Assembly: GCA_033439795.1 (NCBI GenBank)
Contig: JAUTDP010000003.1
Coordinates: 4,278,001 to 4,342,000, forward strand
Origin: Sordaria brevicollis
Taxonomy: Eukaryota; Ascomycota; Sordariomycetes; Sordariales; Sordariaceae
DNA: 64,000 nucleotides
Direction of reading: 5' to 3'
Each line of letters begins with the position of its first letter. Position 1 is the stretch's first letter. The translations under genes were made by a program, and so were the position numbers. Below are positions 23,000 through 33,761 of the stretch, piece after piece. Under the pieces are notes generated by a model, which did no database searches, was not told the origin of the DNA, and saw only the letters and a list, made by a program, of their open reading frames with translations.

Positions 23000-24900
23000 C
23001 CGTCCTTTTCTATCCTTTAAAGATTTCCAATTTAAATAAATATTTATATTTTTCCCTAATTATAAAATATTAATTAATTAAGGGAAAATTAAATTTATAG
23101 TTTAATCGGTCTATTAATTTATTCTATTTAATAATAAAAATTTTATCCCTTAATCCGAAATTTAGGACGCGCCGGTATTTATCGGCCTATTTAATTATTT
23201 ATTCCTAAATTTTAATAATATATTCCTTCGCCTTTTTTATAAAACTTCGGATCCGTTTTATTATTTCCTATATATCTTTATAATTAAGTTTCTCTTTAAT
23301 TATTAATCGTATATTATTAAAGTTAGTCCGTACTTCCTAATTTAAAATATTAAATATAAAGAATTCCTTTAATACTTCGTATAATTATATCCTACCTAAA
23401 TTATTATACGGTATATTTATTTAAACGGTATTTATAATTAAAATTGCTTTTAATTAATTATTTTAGAAGTAATTAACGAAAGGATATAAACGTTAATCGA
23501 AGTATTCGTTTATAATTTTTATTTATCCCGCCGTTTAATTATAGCCCGATAAAGCTAATTTCTATTTAATATTTAGAATCTTCGCTAATTCGTTTATAAA
23601 ATTTGAAATAAATTAAAAGCCTTTATCCGAAATAATTTCGTTTAGTAAATTATAAATCCGATATAGATTTTTATAATATATATAAGCCGTATCCTTAATT
23701 ATTATTATTATAAAGTAAAGGATAGTTTATAATACTTTATTTAACCGGTTTATTATTACGAATATATTATCGAATCCTTACTTATCCTTAAATATTAATT
23801 TAAAATTTATAATTAAATTCTATTAAATACGTTAGGCCGCTAGGATAGGCTCTAATTTACTGGGCGTTTTATTATAAGGAATTTTCGAAGTATAATATAT
23901 TATACAATTAATAATAAAGCGGTCGATATTATTAATTATCCCTAATTATTAATATTATATAAAAATTAGGCGTTTTATTTTATTCCGGCCCGGGTAAATA
24001 GTAATAATTTTTACGTATAGTTCGTAAATAATTTAGGCCTTTAAATTACTTAGTAGTATAATAAATTTATTAAAATGGGTAAGAATTTTATTAGTAATAA
24101 ATTAATATTTATTTTCCCTCCTCTTAATTATATTTCGATAGATTTTTAAATCCGGGTACGTTTTATTTTTAAATATAAGGCGATTTATTAAAAAATATTC
24201 CTCTAAGCGTTCTTCCCAATTCCTTTTTATAACCTTTAGGTTAATCTCTATAATTATTCCTAAAAGTATAATTAACGCGGGAATAGTATTAATACTATTA
24301 ATTACGTTATTAGGTTATATTATATTATTATTTTTTAAATTTTTAAAAATTTATAGGGTTCGTTAAACTTCCTATTTAGCCTTTTAGCTTTTTAAATCCT
24401 CTACTTTCTTTAATAAAATATTGGCCGCTCTATTATCTTTTCCTAACCGATACGAAATAACGAAGTAGTATTAAAATAAGAATTTTACCTATTTTACTTA
24501 CTATAAATTTAGGAGCCGTTTAATATTAAACTATTTTAACGCTTTATTATCCGTAAAGATTAGGAAGGGTTCTTATAATTTAATAAATTCTACCTTTTAA
24601 TATTATAAAGCTTTAATAATAATTATTAATTCTTTATTATAAATAGAATAATTATATTCGGCGTTATATATAATTTTAAAATAGAAAGCGATAGAACGCT
24701 ATTTATTATTAATTAATTGGGATAATACCCTTACTACAACGTTATCGGAAGTATCCGTTTCGATTCGTATTAGTTATTTATATTTAAAATAGGCCAAAAC
24801 GGGTATAAATAGTAATTTTCCTTTAAATTCGTCGAAGGCGGCTTAATAATCCTTATCCTAACCGAATATTTCCCTTTTCTTTATTAAGGTTATTAATAAT
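23000..24900 (-). pseudogene. Degraded RNase H and integrase region
   Basis: Lies between the reverse transcriptase and chromodomain relics, where RNase H and integrase belong. RIP stops are frequent. Only fragments resembling the integrase core can be guessed, for example near 23600-23850, so this is a positional call. Confidence 0.45.
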
Positions 24901-25039
24901 TTAATAATCCGGTTATAATCCTTTATAAACCGTCGGTAGAAGTTATAAAACCCTAAGAAAGATTATATTCCCCGTATACTTATCGGGATTTACTAATTTT
25001 TTACAACCGCGATTTTCTATAAATTAATAAATATTTCCT

Positions 25040-25215
25040 TTATTTTAATAATAAAATTTAGGAATTTAATTTTTTTAATATAGAATTCGCATTTATCTAA
25101 ATTTATTTATAATTTAACCGCTTTTAATTTTATTAGTATTTTCTTAACGTAAATTTTATATTCTTTTAAATTATTCGAGAAAATTAAAATATTATCGATA
25201 TATACGTTATAAAAA
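25040..25215 (-). pseudogene. Reverse transcriptase active-site region with YxDD changed to YIDN
   Basis: The minus-strand frame reads NVYIDNILIFSNNLKEYKI and then INLDKCEFYIKKIKFLNF. This is the Ty3/gypsy palm motif followed by its typical downstream LDKCEF segment. The second catalytic Asp (codon within 25191-25193) is Asn, one G-to-A change typical of RIP. The relic extends beyond these limits on both sides. Confidence 0.85.
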
Positions 25216-26516
25216 TCGTTAAAATAATTTATTAGCGTTTTATTAATATAACGTTAAAAAATTAATAGATTATTAATTAATTTAAAAGGTAAGATTTTAT
25301 ATTTGTAAACGCTATATTTCGTTTAGAATATCGTAAACTTTTCGTCGTTAGGGTATATACGTATTTAATAGAAGGCTTATTAAATATTAATTTTCGAGAA
25401 AATTTTAATTTAATTAATATAGGTAATAATTTCGTCGATAAAAGGTAATGGGTATTTATCCTTCCGGGTAATAACGTTAAATTTCTAATAATTAATATAG
25501 AATTTTAATCCTCTATTAATTTTAAGGGCGAAGAGAATAGGCGTAGCCTATAGCGTAGAATTACTTTCGATAAAACCTTTAATTAAAGCTTTATTTACGT
25601 ACTTTTAATAAGCTTTTAATTCGTTAATTAATATTTTATATAATAGATTATAATTTAAATTTTTAAGTTTCGCGCCGTCCGTTAATTCGATTTTATAATT
25701 ATTAGCCCGATAATCCGGTAAAGTATCCAATTCCTTTTTATTAAATATATTAAGGAATTAATATACGTATTCGGGGATTTCCTTTTTAACTCTTTTTCAA
25801 AATTCTTCTTTATTTTCTATTAGAGCCCGTCTTTTCTAATCGTTAATAAATTAATTAAATTTATAAAGATTAATTACTTTTATATATTTTCGTTTAACGA
25901 ATATAAAGAAAGCATCGGCGCCGACGATTATAAAATTATTATAATATTTATACTATCCTACGCTATTATATTTTAATTAGTATTAATTTTACGAATTTTT
26001 ATTTTAATAAGGATTATTCTTTCGTTCGGCTTCGAATATTTTAATATATTTTCGTCGCGTAGGTATTACGTCTTCCTCTTCTCGTAGTACGCGTTAGTTT
26101 AATAATTACCGTTCTATTTTTATTAAATCTTCGTTTTCCCTGCGTTAGATAGGGCGTTCCTTTAATTCTTCGAATAATTCGATCGGCCGGCCGGGTTTTA
26201 TAGACGGTAAAGGTTTAGTATTTTTAACGGTCGTTTCGAATTCGTAAATACGTTTATTAAAGGCGGATAATATTATAATTATTTTATCGAAAATAAATTT
26301 AACGTTAACGATATTAATTAAAATTTTATATTTTTTTAATTAATACTTTCTTAAAATAATATTGTAATTAGAATTAATAATAATTATTATTATTTTATCG
26401 AATTTTTACCCTTAGATTTCGATAATACCCCTTAAATATTAATTAATTATTTTATTATATTATTTAATATACCCGCTTATAATATAGGGTTAAAAGCCGT
26501 ATAATTCTTCTACTCC

Positions 26517-26741
26517 CTATTTTATTATATTACTTACGAAATCCTTATTTATAAAAATATTACCGTTTATTCCTAAATTAATAAATATATTATTCGTAAA
26601 TAAAATTCTTCTATTATTACCTATTATAATATAGGACGTAATTAAGGTTAGCCTATTTAAATAATTTTTTAAAAATCCTTTATTTACCTTTATTTTCTCC
26701 GGTAATATTTCTTTTAAATTCTTTTTAGAATAAGTACTCAT
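26517..26741 (-). pseudogene. Retropepsin-like protease segment
   Basis: A 74-codon open stretch includes FINLGINGNIFINKDFVSN. It resembles the DSGAxGNFI...DFV active-site loop of gypsy proteases, with the catalytic Asp as Asn and Ser-Gly altered. It sits between the Gag-like and reverse transcriptase relics, as expected. It is a relic, not a gene, although it has an ATG and a stop. Confidence 0.6.
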
Positions 26742-26799
26742 TAATTTAATCCTTAAAAAGGAGTTTAATATTCTTAGGGTAATTAATTTTCCGCTTTAT

Positions 26800-29200
26800 T
26801 GGCCGGTTTATCGTCTTTTTTATTTTTACGATTATAATAATCGACGAATTCGTTAATACGGTTAGGATTACCGCTGCGGCGGTTAAGGTAATTGCGGAAA
26901 TGATATTTAATTTCCTTATATATAAAATATTTATTTTCTTCGAATAATTTACGGGCTTCTTTATAGCTTATATTGGGGGTACGTTAAAAATTACTTCGGT
27001 TATTATTACCGGTATTAATACTATTATTAATAATATTATTAAAATTCTTATTAAAATTATTAAAACCCTTAGCTTTATTAAATAAATTTATAATAAAAGA
27101 GGAAGAGGTATTCTTATCTTTATTTTTATTATTTTTTTTAGCTTTATTATTCTAGAAAATACGTTAATTAATTTCGATTATTTTTTTGGCTATTAAAATA
27201 TATTAATTAAATATAATATCCTTTTACCCGTATTTTTAGAAGAGGGCGTTTTAGATATTATTAAGAAATTTCTAATTAAATTCCTATTTTTATAAATTAA
27301 GAGGGTGGTTATATTCTCCGGCTAAATATACGAATTTATTACGGAATTCCTAGAAGTTTCTATTTATTTCGAATTTTAAATTATTAAATTCGTAAATAGC
27401 TTTTTCCTTTCGATTATAATTATAGTATTCAGCGCGTAAATAAACGAATAATTCGTTAGAAATTTTAATATTATAGGGTTTATTAGCGAAGTAAGGTTTA
27501 AAATTTTAAACGGCCTTATTAGCGGTATAATTTTCGATATATATCTTCTTAACTTCGTTATTAGAAAAATAATTAGCGTTAAATTTAAATTTATTAAAGA
27601 TATAGTAATATTAAACGTTAAAGGTAATAATATTTTTATCTTTTTTATTATAGAAATAAAGTAAATCCTTTTTTTTAATTAATAAGCGTTTATAATTAAT
27701 AGTAGAAAAGTCGGTAGTAAACGTCTCTTTATAACGTCCTTTATTATTATTATTTTCGTTGTAGTTAGTATAATTATAGCGTTTAAGGTTTTCGGAGGTT
27801 AAAAAAGCGACCTTTTTCTTTCGGAAATTAATATTCTCCTTACGGAAATCGATATTTTTTTTAATTAAAGCGGCGATTATAATATATAAGTCGGTAATAT
27901 TTTTATTTCGAATAGTAATAATTCCTCCTAATTCTTCCGCTTATATTTTTATAATTATTAAATTATTGTTAATTTTAGTAAATTCTTTATTTTTTTTAAT
28001 TAAATTCCGATAGGTTTCGTTCTATTTAGTAAAAAAGCGAGGGTAGGAGGGATAATCTTTAATAGAGGAATTATCCTTCTATTTATATAAAATACCCTAA
28101 ACGTTAATACCTTTACGGTCCGTATAATTATTATTAAATAGGGTATTATTTTCGTTATTAAATAAATTATTATAATAATTTTCGTTAAACGGAGTATTAT
28201 TTTATTTAATAAGAATTAGGCGCAATTTAATAATTTTATTATAGAGTTCGATATTCTTTTTACGTAATACGGAATTCTCGTAGCGTAGACGGATAGTATT
28301 TTCGAAATCCTTTTCGTTATTGGAATTGGGATTTTTTTTACGGCTATCCTTAAATTATTTAAATAGGAAATTATTTTCTCTAATCTTTTTCTTAAATTCT
28401 TTATAGAGGTTATTATTTTCGATTTTAATACCCTTTTAATATTTAAGTAAATCGGCGGTATAATTATATAGGGTCTTTAAATTAATATTCAAATTAATAA
28501 CGATAATTTAATAATTATATTATTAAAATAAAATAGTTTCGGTTAAAATAATACGGATTTTAATTTTTTAAAATAAAGTTTATATACCCTCTTCGTTTTA
28601 AATAGTACGGAATTATTTAAAGTCTATTAATATTATATTATCCTCGGCTTTATTTTAATATTCTAAACCGGTAATCGTTAAAAGTTTAAAAGCGAAGGAT
28701 AAATATTTATTATTCTATTAAATATAATATTTAACGATCGCGTTTATTTTTATATATAAAAAATTAATTAAATTATCTATATTAAACGTATAATAGATAT
28801 CGGAAATTTAATTAATAATTTCCTAATTAAAGAATGTGTAAATTTCGTTAATATTTTCCAGTATATTATAGGCTTTTAAATTGGATTTATTAAGGCTGCG
28901 AAATTAGGCGTCCTATTTCTCTTTAAGGGAGGCGCCAATCGTAATAATATTAAACGAACGACGTTTAAAAGCGTTATTTTATTAAATAATAATATTAAAA
29001 ATAACGGGTATTTTAATAATATTGAATTTAATTTATTCGAAGGCGAATTTATCGGATAGGTTCTTTTTTTAAATTTCGTTAGTTTAAGCGTTTTCGGTAA
29101 TAATTATTTTAAATTAGGCGGATTTAACTACAATTTTTTCGTCGGGGGTATACGCTATTATAATTAATTATAATAATATATTATAGCGATTTTTTTAATC
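26800..29200 (-). pseudogene. Degraded Gag region
   Basis: Fills the space between the right LTR and the protease relic. Near 26860-26930 the minus strand reads KYHFRNYLNRRSGNPNR, which resembles a zinc-knuckle tail with Cys codons changed to Tyr by RIP. The rest is Asn/Lys/Ile-rich and not individually recognisable. Confidence 0.5.
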
Positions 29201-29258
29201 GGTAAATAAATTAGGATATTTAAATACTTCTTTAGTATATTAAAATTAATTTTATAAT

Positions 29259-29501
29259 TATTACGAGCGATATAATTACGAGAGATAAGTTTAATACGTT
29301 AATTTTAGGTCTATAAAAGAATTATAAGATGAAGAAGAAAAGAAGAAACGGGTAAAGGGCGCGCCCCGCGCTAGGGTTTTATGTTTGGGCGGGAGCGATA
29401 CGCTGTTACGTGCGCTGGTGCGGTTAACCTTTGTTAGGTGACCGCCCAAGTGATAATCGGATTAGGTATTGTCGAGTGCCCTATCCGCTAGCGCCGTGAC
29501 A
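29259..29501 (-). repeat. Right LTR (element 5' LTR)
   Basis: 243 bp, ends CGCCGTGACA. The inner part (29259 to about 29390) carries C-to-T changes relative to the left copy. The outer part (about 29390-29501) is GC-rich and nearly unmutated, including GGGCGGGAGCGATACGCTG. Confidence 0.93.
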
Positions 29502-29506
29502 AATAT

Positions 29507-30333
29507 AATTAATATAGGTTAATTAAATTGGAAATTAGGATTTAAATTGAGATTAATTAATTCGAATTTTTTTACGAAGTTAATTTATAAATTGGGTACC
29601 CCTTTTCCTTAATATAATCGATTAATTAAATTAATTCGATTAATTCAATTAATAAAATAGCGGCGCTATATTATTAATAAATTAATTTATATTAAGTCTA
29701 TTATTATTAACGGTTTTAAAAGAATAATAAGGAGGAAGCTTTATTATATTTATAAGCGCGTTAATAAGCGTATTAATAAGTATAGGGGAAATTACTATTC
29801 TAATTATAAATATACTTATAATAGGGCTCTAACTCTAAAAGTTTTAGAAATTTTATAAATTTTATTAGGTATTATATATTTAATTATTATATATATATTA
29901 ACTTTTATAGATTTATTAATTCTGGTATTAGTTTATTAATTTTTAAGAGGGGTGGGTATTAATAGATTCGCTATACGTAATAAAGTTATTATTATAATCT
30001 AAATATTTAGTAATAATTATTCTCCAGTTGGCGGAAGGTATAGTAGATAGGTTAACGGTATTTTCGTATAGATTATTATTATTTATTATTAATTTGTTAT
30101 CGATATAGCTATTTTGGTTAGTAAAATACGTCGTTATGTAATAAGATAATTAAAATAACGAATATAATTTCAGTTAGTATTACGTACTTATTTAATCGAA
30201 AAGCGGTGAAGCGGAAGTAGTCTAAATTAATTATATATAAGTAAGTTTATAGAGTGGATATCGTATGCGGTACATCTAGCCAGTCCTACCCTCTAGAACC
30301 CACTAGAAAGTATAGAAAACGCTATAATGAGAA
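29507..30333. other. Block A interior right of the retrotransposon
   Basis: About 0.8 kb of RIP-mutated DNA of the host Harbinger element, with no recognisable protein motif. The AT bias fades after about 30260, before the right terminus. Confidence 0.5.
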
Positions 30334-30358
30334 CTCCCCATCCTGAAAAAGATCACAC
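30334..30358 (-). repeat. Right terminal inverted repeat of block A
   Basis: Reads CTCCCCATCCTGAAAAAG followed by ATCACACCC. It is the inverse of the left terminus and is followed by TTA (30359-30361). Confidence 0.85.
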
Positions 30359-30361
30359 CCT

Positions 30362-33300
30362 TACCCATGCTCGAACCATGTTTCTATGGCCTGGGCCATG
30401 TCCTCAAATCAGCCCCGCAAGAAACTCGGATAGTCTCTACTTTACTAATAGCTCCTAGCACGCTAAAAAGTGCGGTTAAGAACGTTAGTGTTTTTGCCGG
30501 GAGGGCCCTTACTGGACCACGTCAGCACTAACAGACTGTTATCGCACGGACGAAAACTGCACTTTTCACCCGCAAAAGAATTATTAGACCTAACAGAAAA
30601 AATAGCACTTTTTGTTAGCAACCTTTCTTATACGCTGCCGGCCCGAGACTTCCTCTACGCGTTTCCATATACCTACGTAAACAACCCCAAAAAGGAATAC
30701 GTAGCCTGTCCAGCCAGTAGGAGCACGGAGCCTATTTAACAAAGGGAAGGGGAGGGGCCGAATGGTCCCTTCCCGAACACTAGTTTTACCAATAAGTTGA
30801 ACGTTTCCAGTTTGTATGTAAAAAGATCTACCCAGCGAGGATGGGTGATGCCTCTATCAGCGACAATCATCAACAGCACCCCTGAAGACATCGTCCAAGC
30901 ATGTCATATTTCCACGCGTGTGTTTCCGAGTTTTGATCTTGTTCCAGCTCCGCCATTCTCGCTGGCAAGGAGGATATAGTAGGTGAAAATCATCAGCCAC
31001 ATTAGACACAAGATCGAGAATCCCGATAAAGTAGCCCTTGAGATATGTGCCTGTGGAACATCGATCTATGCGCAGAACAGACAAGCCACCTCTCTCATCT
31101 GTCAACTCTGCATAAGTAATGGGCCGTTGAATAATAGGGCTTGTCTACGTTCAAACCAGTACGTATCGCTTTTCGAGATAGCAAAGCCCTAAACGATTTA
31201 TGTCTGCCGTCGATGTTGGGAATCATCATCTGAGCACTTACTTCCATCCGCTCCTGTCTGAACTTAGAGCGATGCCCTGACCCTTTGATGAAGGGAAGGT
31301 ATATCGGCATCTTTATGCCGACCGGCCAGCCTTCCTTCACGTCATCCATCATCACCAAGACGACGCCGGGTGCTGTTGTGCATAACTGACAGCTTGCAAC
31401 CTTGGTCCCGTCGGGACGGGTGCGCTAGCTTTCCAACCCCCGTGTTTTCCGAACACAATTCGGCCTGATGATGACTGGCCCGGCAGGAGCCCGGATGGAT
31501 GCCAAGACCTTCATTCCACGAGGGACAAGCCTTTGCCAAGCAATCGTGCCTCAAGTTTTGACGGCTCTTGGCAGAAATGATGGGATGAGAAAAGGTTCAC
31601 CTTCGTCCGAACTTTGGTTTCCATTCAAGATGATGAATTCGGATGAGAGTCTTGAAGTTTTATGGTTCTCACCATTAGGAATGGAGGAATCGGCGGATTG
31701 GGTACCGTATCTCCAAAGATGGTGAGCGGCAGAGGCATTGCAGTCCGTCCTCAGAGCCATGTGCTTGTATGCCGTCTCTCGACGAAGAGAACTTAAAATA
31801 GCCTGAAGAAAAGCAAGAAGAGAGAATTGCCGTGGGTTCAACGTTTGTTTTCACCAGCTGTTTCATAGCATATCGCCGGCGCTCTTCTACCCAAAATGCT
31901 CAACAGAATATCATGATGATCACCGTTCTCTTGCCAGCATCTCGCTGCCAGCGGTTCCACCTTGGGCATAAGCTTGAAGATTTAGAAAGCTGATCTCTCC
32001 CGGAAGCGGGGTAGAAATGCAGCCTTTACCAAAACGTTCCCCAGATGTTCATGTGAGCGACTTGAATTGTTTGGAAATGCATGTGGTTTCTGCTTGTTTC
32101 CATGGTCGAAGGAGGTGTATATTGGTGTGTGTGTTGAGGTTGTGTGTGGTCAAGTCCCGTCTTGGTGATGAGTCTGGATCCGCCCCGCAAATCGTGATCG
32201 AGGATTGAGAGCTCCGTCGGCGTCGATTAGACACACAGTGTGAAAAAGTGGGCTCGCTAAAGACGAGAATAGAAAGCAGGACTTGAGGACTGACGGGAGC
32301 TCTTGACTTTGAATTCTCTTCAGGACTGCTACAAGTCGTTTGAAAATGATTCAAACCTTTTCACATCGATCACGACATCCTGGATCATGATTACCTGTCA
32401 CTTTAAAAGTAAAAATCGCGGGAGGTCTCACTTCACAAGTCTTTGAAGATCGGTAGGCTCCTAACATGGACCACATCGTTTTTAGCTGATTGCACTAGAC
32501 AAATATGGAAGACTAAGGTAATGGTAAGGAGACAACCTCCGGCCGAAAACTGAATCTAGAACACCCGACACCCCTCGCTGGCAGACACCATGAGATTTCA
32601 TGTTGAGGCAAAACATCACGATGACTCCTCGAGTTGTGAACTGATCGATCGAATACCCCATCTTTTGGAGACCATATGAGATCTGTCCCACTCTGAGCGC
32701 GTCATGGACAAAACCCACAAACCTGACAAACGTGAAGCACGGGACTCAATATGCCGGTTCCAGTTGAGGATGGAGTTGCTTGGTTGCGGATTCCATTCAG
32801 CCCAGGCTCTGACTTGATTGTGGAAAACTAAAAGTCCACTGTCCACGACTTCATTCTAGTGGCGGCCCCATCCACTGATTTGGGAACACTGCGGCGCGTC
32901 TCTGCAAGAGTGAGCCGAGATGAACAGTGCATCCCGTTTGGAACACGGTATGACCATCCCCGCTTTAGGTACAGGAGCGTTGGAGACTTGTTGGAGGGCT
33001 ACATTCTGCGCCTATATCCTGAAGAAGGTGCCATTCCAACCGTGATTCCCCGGTCATTTCAATTTGAATGCGAACTGGAACCGAAGAGACCACAGAAGCT
33101 CCAAACGCTTTCGACACAGCACTGCAGAAACGACACCACCAATCTTTCTCTACCCGACTAGAAACATTCCCCTCGACAGCCTCCTGTCCACACACCCTGC
33201 CGCGCAGCATTCAAAAGCCACTAAATTTTCAACGACCGCTGCGCCAGACTTACGCCGACGGCGCAATTTTTGCCTTTCGACCTACCGACGGCGACTCGAT

Positions 33301-33761
33301 CCCTATTTTCCGGCAGTCCAGGCCATCAACGATAACGATTTCTCAGCGCCCAGCCTCTGAAGCTCAGGGCCTTCAGGACACCTTCGCACCCTGCTTCGAT
33401 ATCACGGCACCAGACTTGTCGCGAATATCGATTGAAATACATGCTGGGGAATTGATTGCGATTCGTCTGGAAACCAAGCGACTGGGGCAGATCGGAGAGG
33501 GGCAGTTGTGAGGGCAATTGAACGACACCTTGACGGACATACACAGGTGAATTTCGGCAACAGGGCGATATTCGCGACACCAAACCGCCACGACTACAAC
33601 GAATTACGACGACAACCGCGATCACGACGCCGCGCGCGTCACCAATGCGACACCGGAGAACTTGTACTTCATGGCGATTGAGGCATAGATAGCAGGAGGC
33701 AGAAGGATTGCCCGAGTGCATTCCCAGCGGTCTTTTGCCGTCTCTCAGCGACCGATCCAAC
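30362..33761. other. Long gap upstream of palH
   Basis: About 3.4 kb of normal-composition DNA. A minus-strand stretch around 31240-31400 reads TTAPGVVLVMMDDVKEGWPV and ends at a good GTAAGT donor, so it could be an exon of an unrecognised gene. I could not find convincing partner exons. Frames at 30470-30739 and 32859-33161 (+) have no domain. The last 500 nt are probably palH leader. Confidence 0.4.

Larger units (their letters stand above)
22283..29501 (-). mobile_element. Nested Ty3/gypsy chromovirus LTR retrotransposon (RIP relic)
   Basis: A complete 7,219-bp element inserted in block A. It has two 243-bp LTRs with TGTCACG...CGTGACA termini and an identical 5-bp flank AATAT on each side (22278-22282, 29502-29506). 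Orientation is minus: a polypurine tract (AGAGGGGGGGG, 22539-22529) abuts the left LTR. The minus-strand translation runs, from right to left, through a Gag/zinc-knuckle-like region, a protease-like segment, a reverse transcriptase with YIDNILIFS, an integrase-like region and a chromodomain. All frames are broken by RIP and no intact protein remains. I could not read a primer-binding site next to the right LTR because of mutation. Confidence 0.9.
19532..30358 (+). mobile_element. RIP block A: PIF/Harbinger-type DNA transposon relic, split by a retrotransposon
   Basis: The whole AT-rich block is bounded by inverted termini. Left begins GGG at 19532, right ends CCC at 30358. Both share TGAT plus CTTTTTCAGGATGGGGAG (left core to 19558, right 30334-30355) with two mismatches near the tip, and a weaker match of about ten more bases inside. 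TTA flanks both ends (19529-19531 and 30359-30361), the 3-bp TWA duplication expected of PIF/Harbinger. A degraded DDE_4-like transposase lies on + near 20390-20930. A 7.2-kb chromovirus sits at 22283-29501, so the original element was about 3.6 kb. The interior is almost devoid of CA and TG but keeps CG, the RIP signature. Confidence 0.82.

Noticed and set aside
26517..26741. ATG-to-stop frame inside RIP block A, as a gene
   Set aside because: It is the protease part of the degraded retrotransposon; catalytic residues are altered and the flanking frames are broken.
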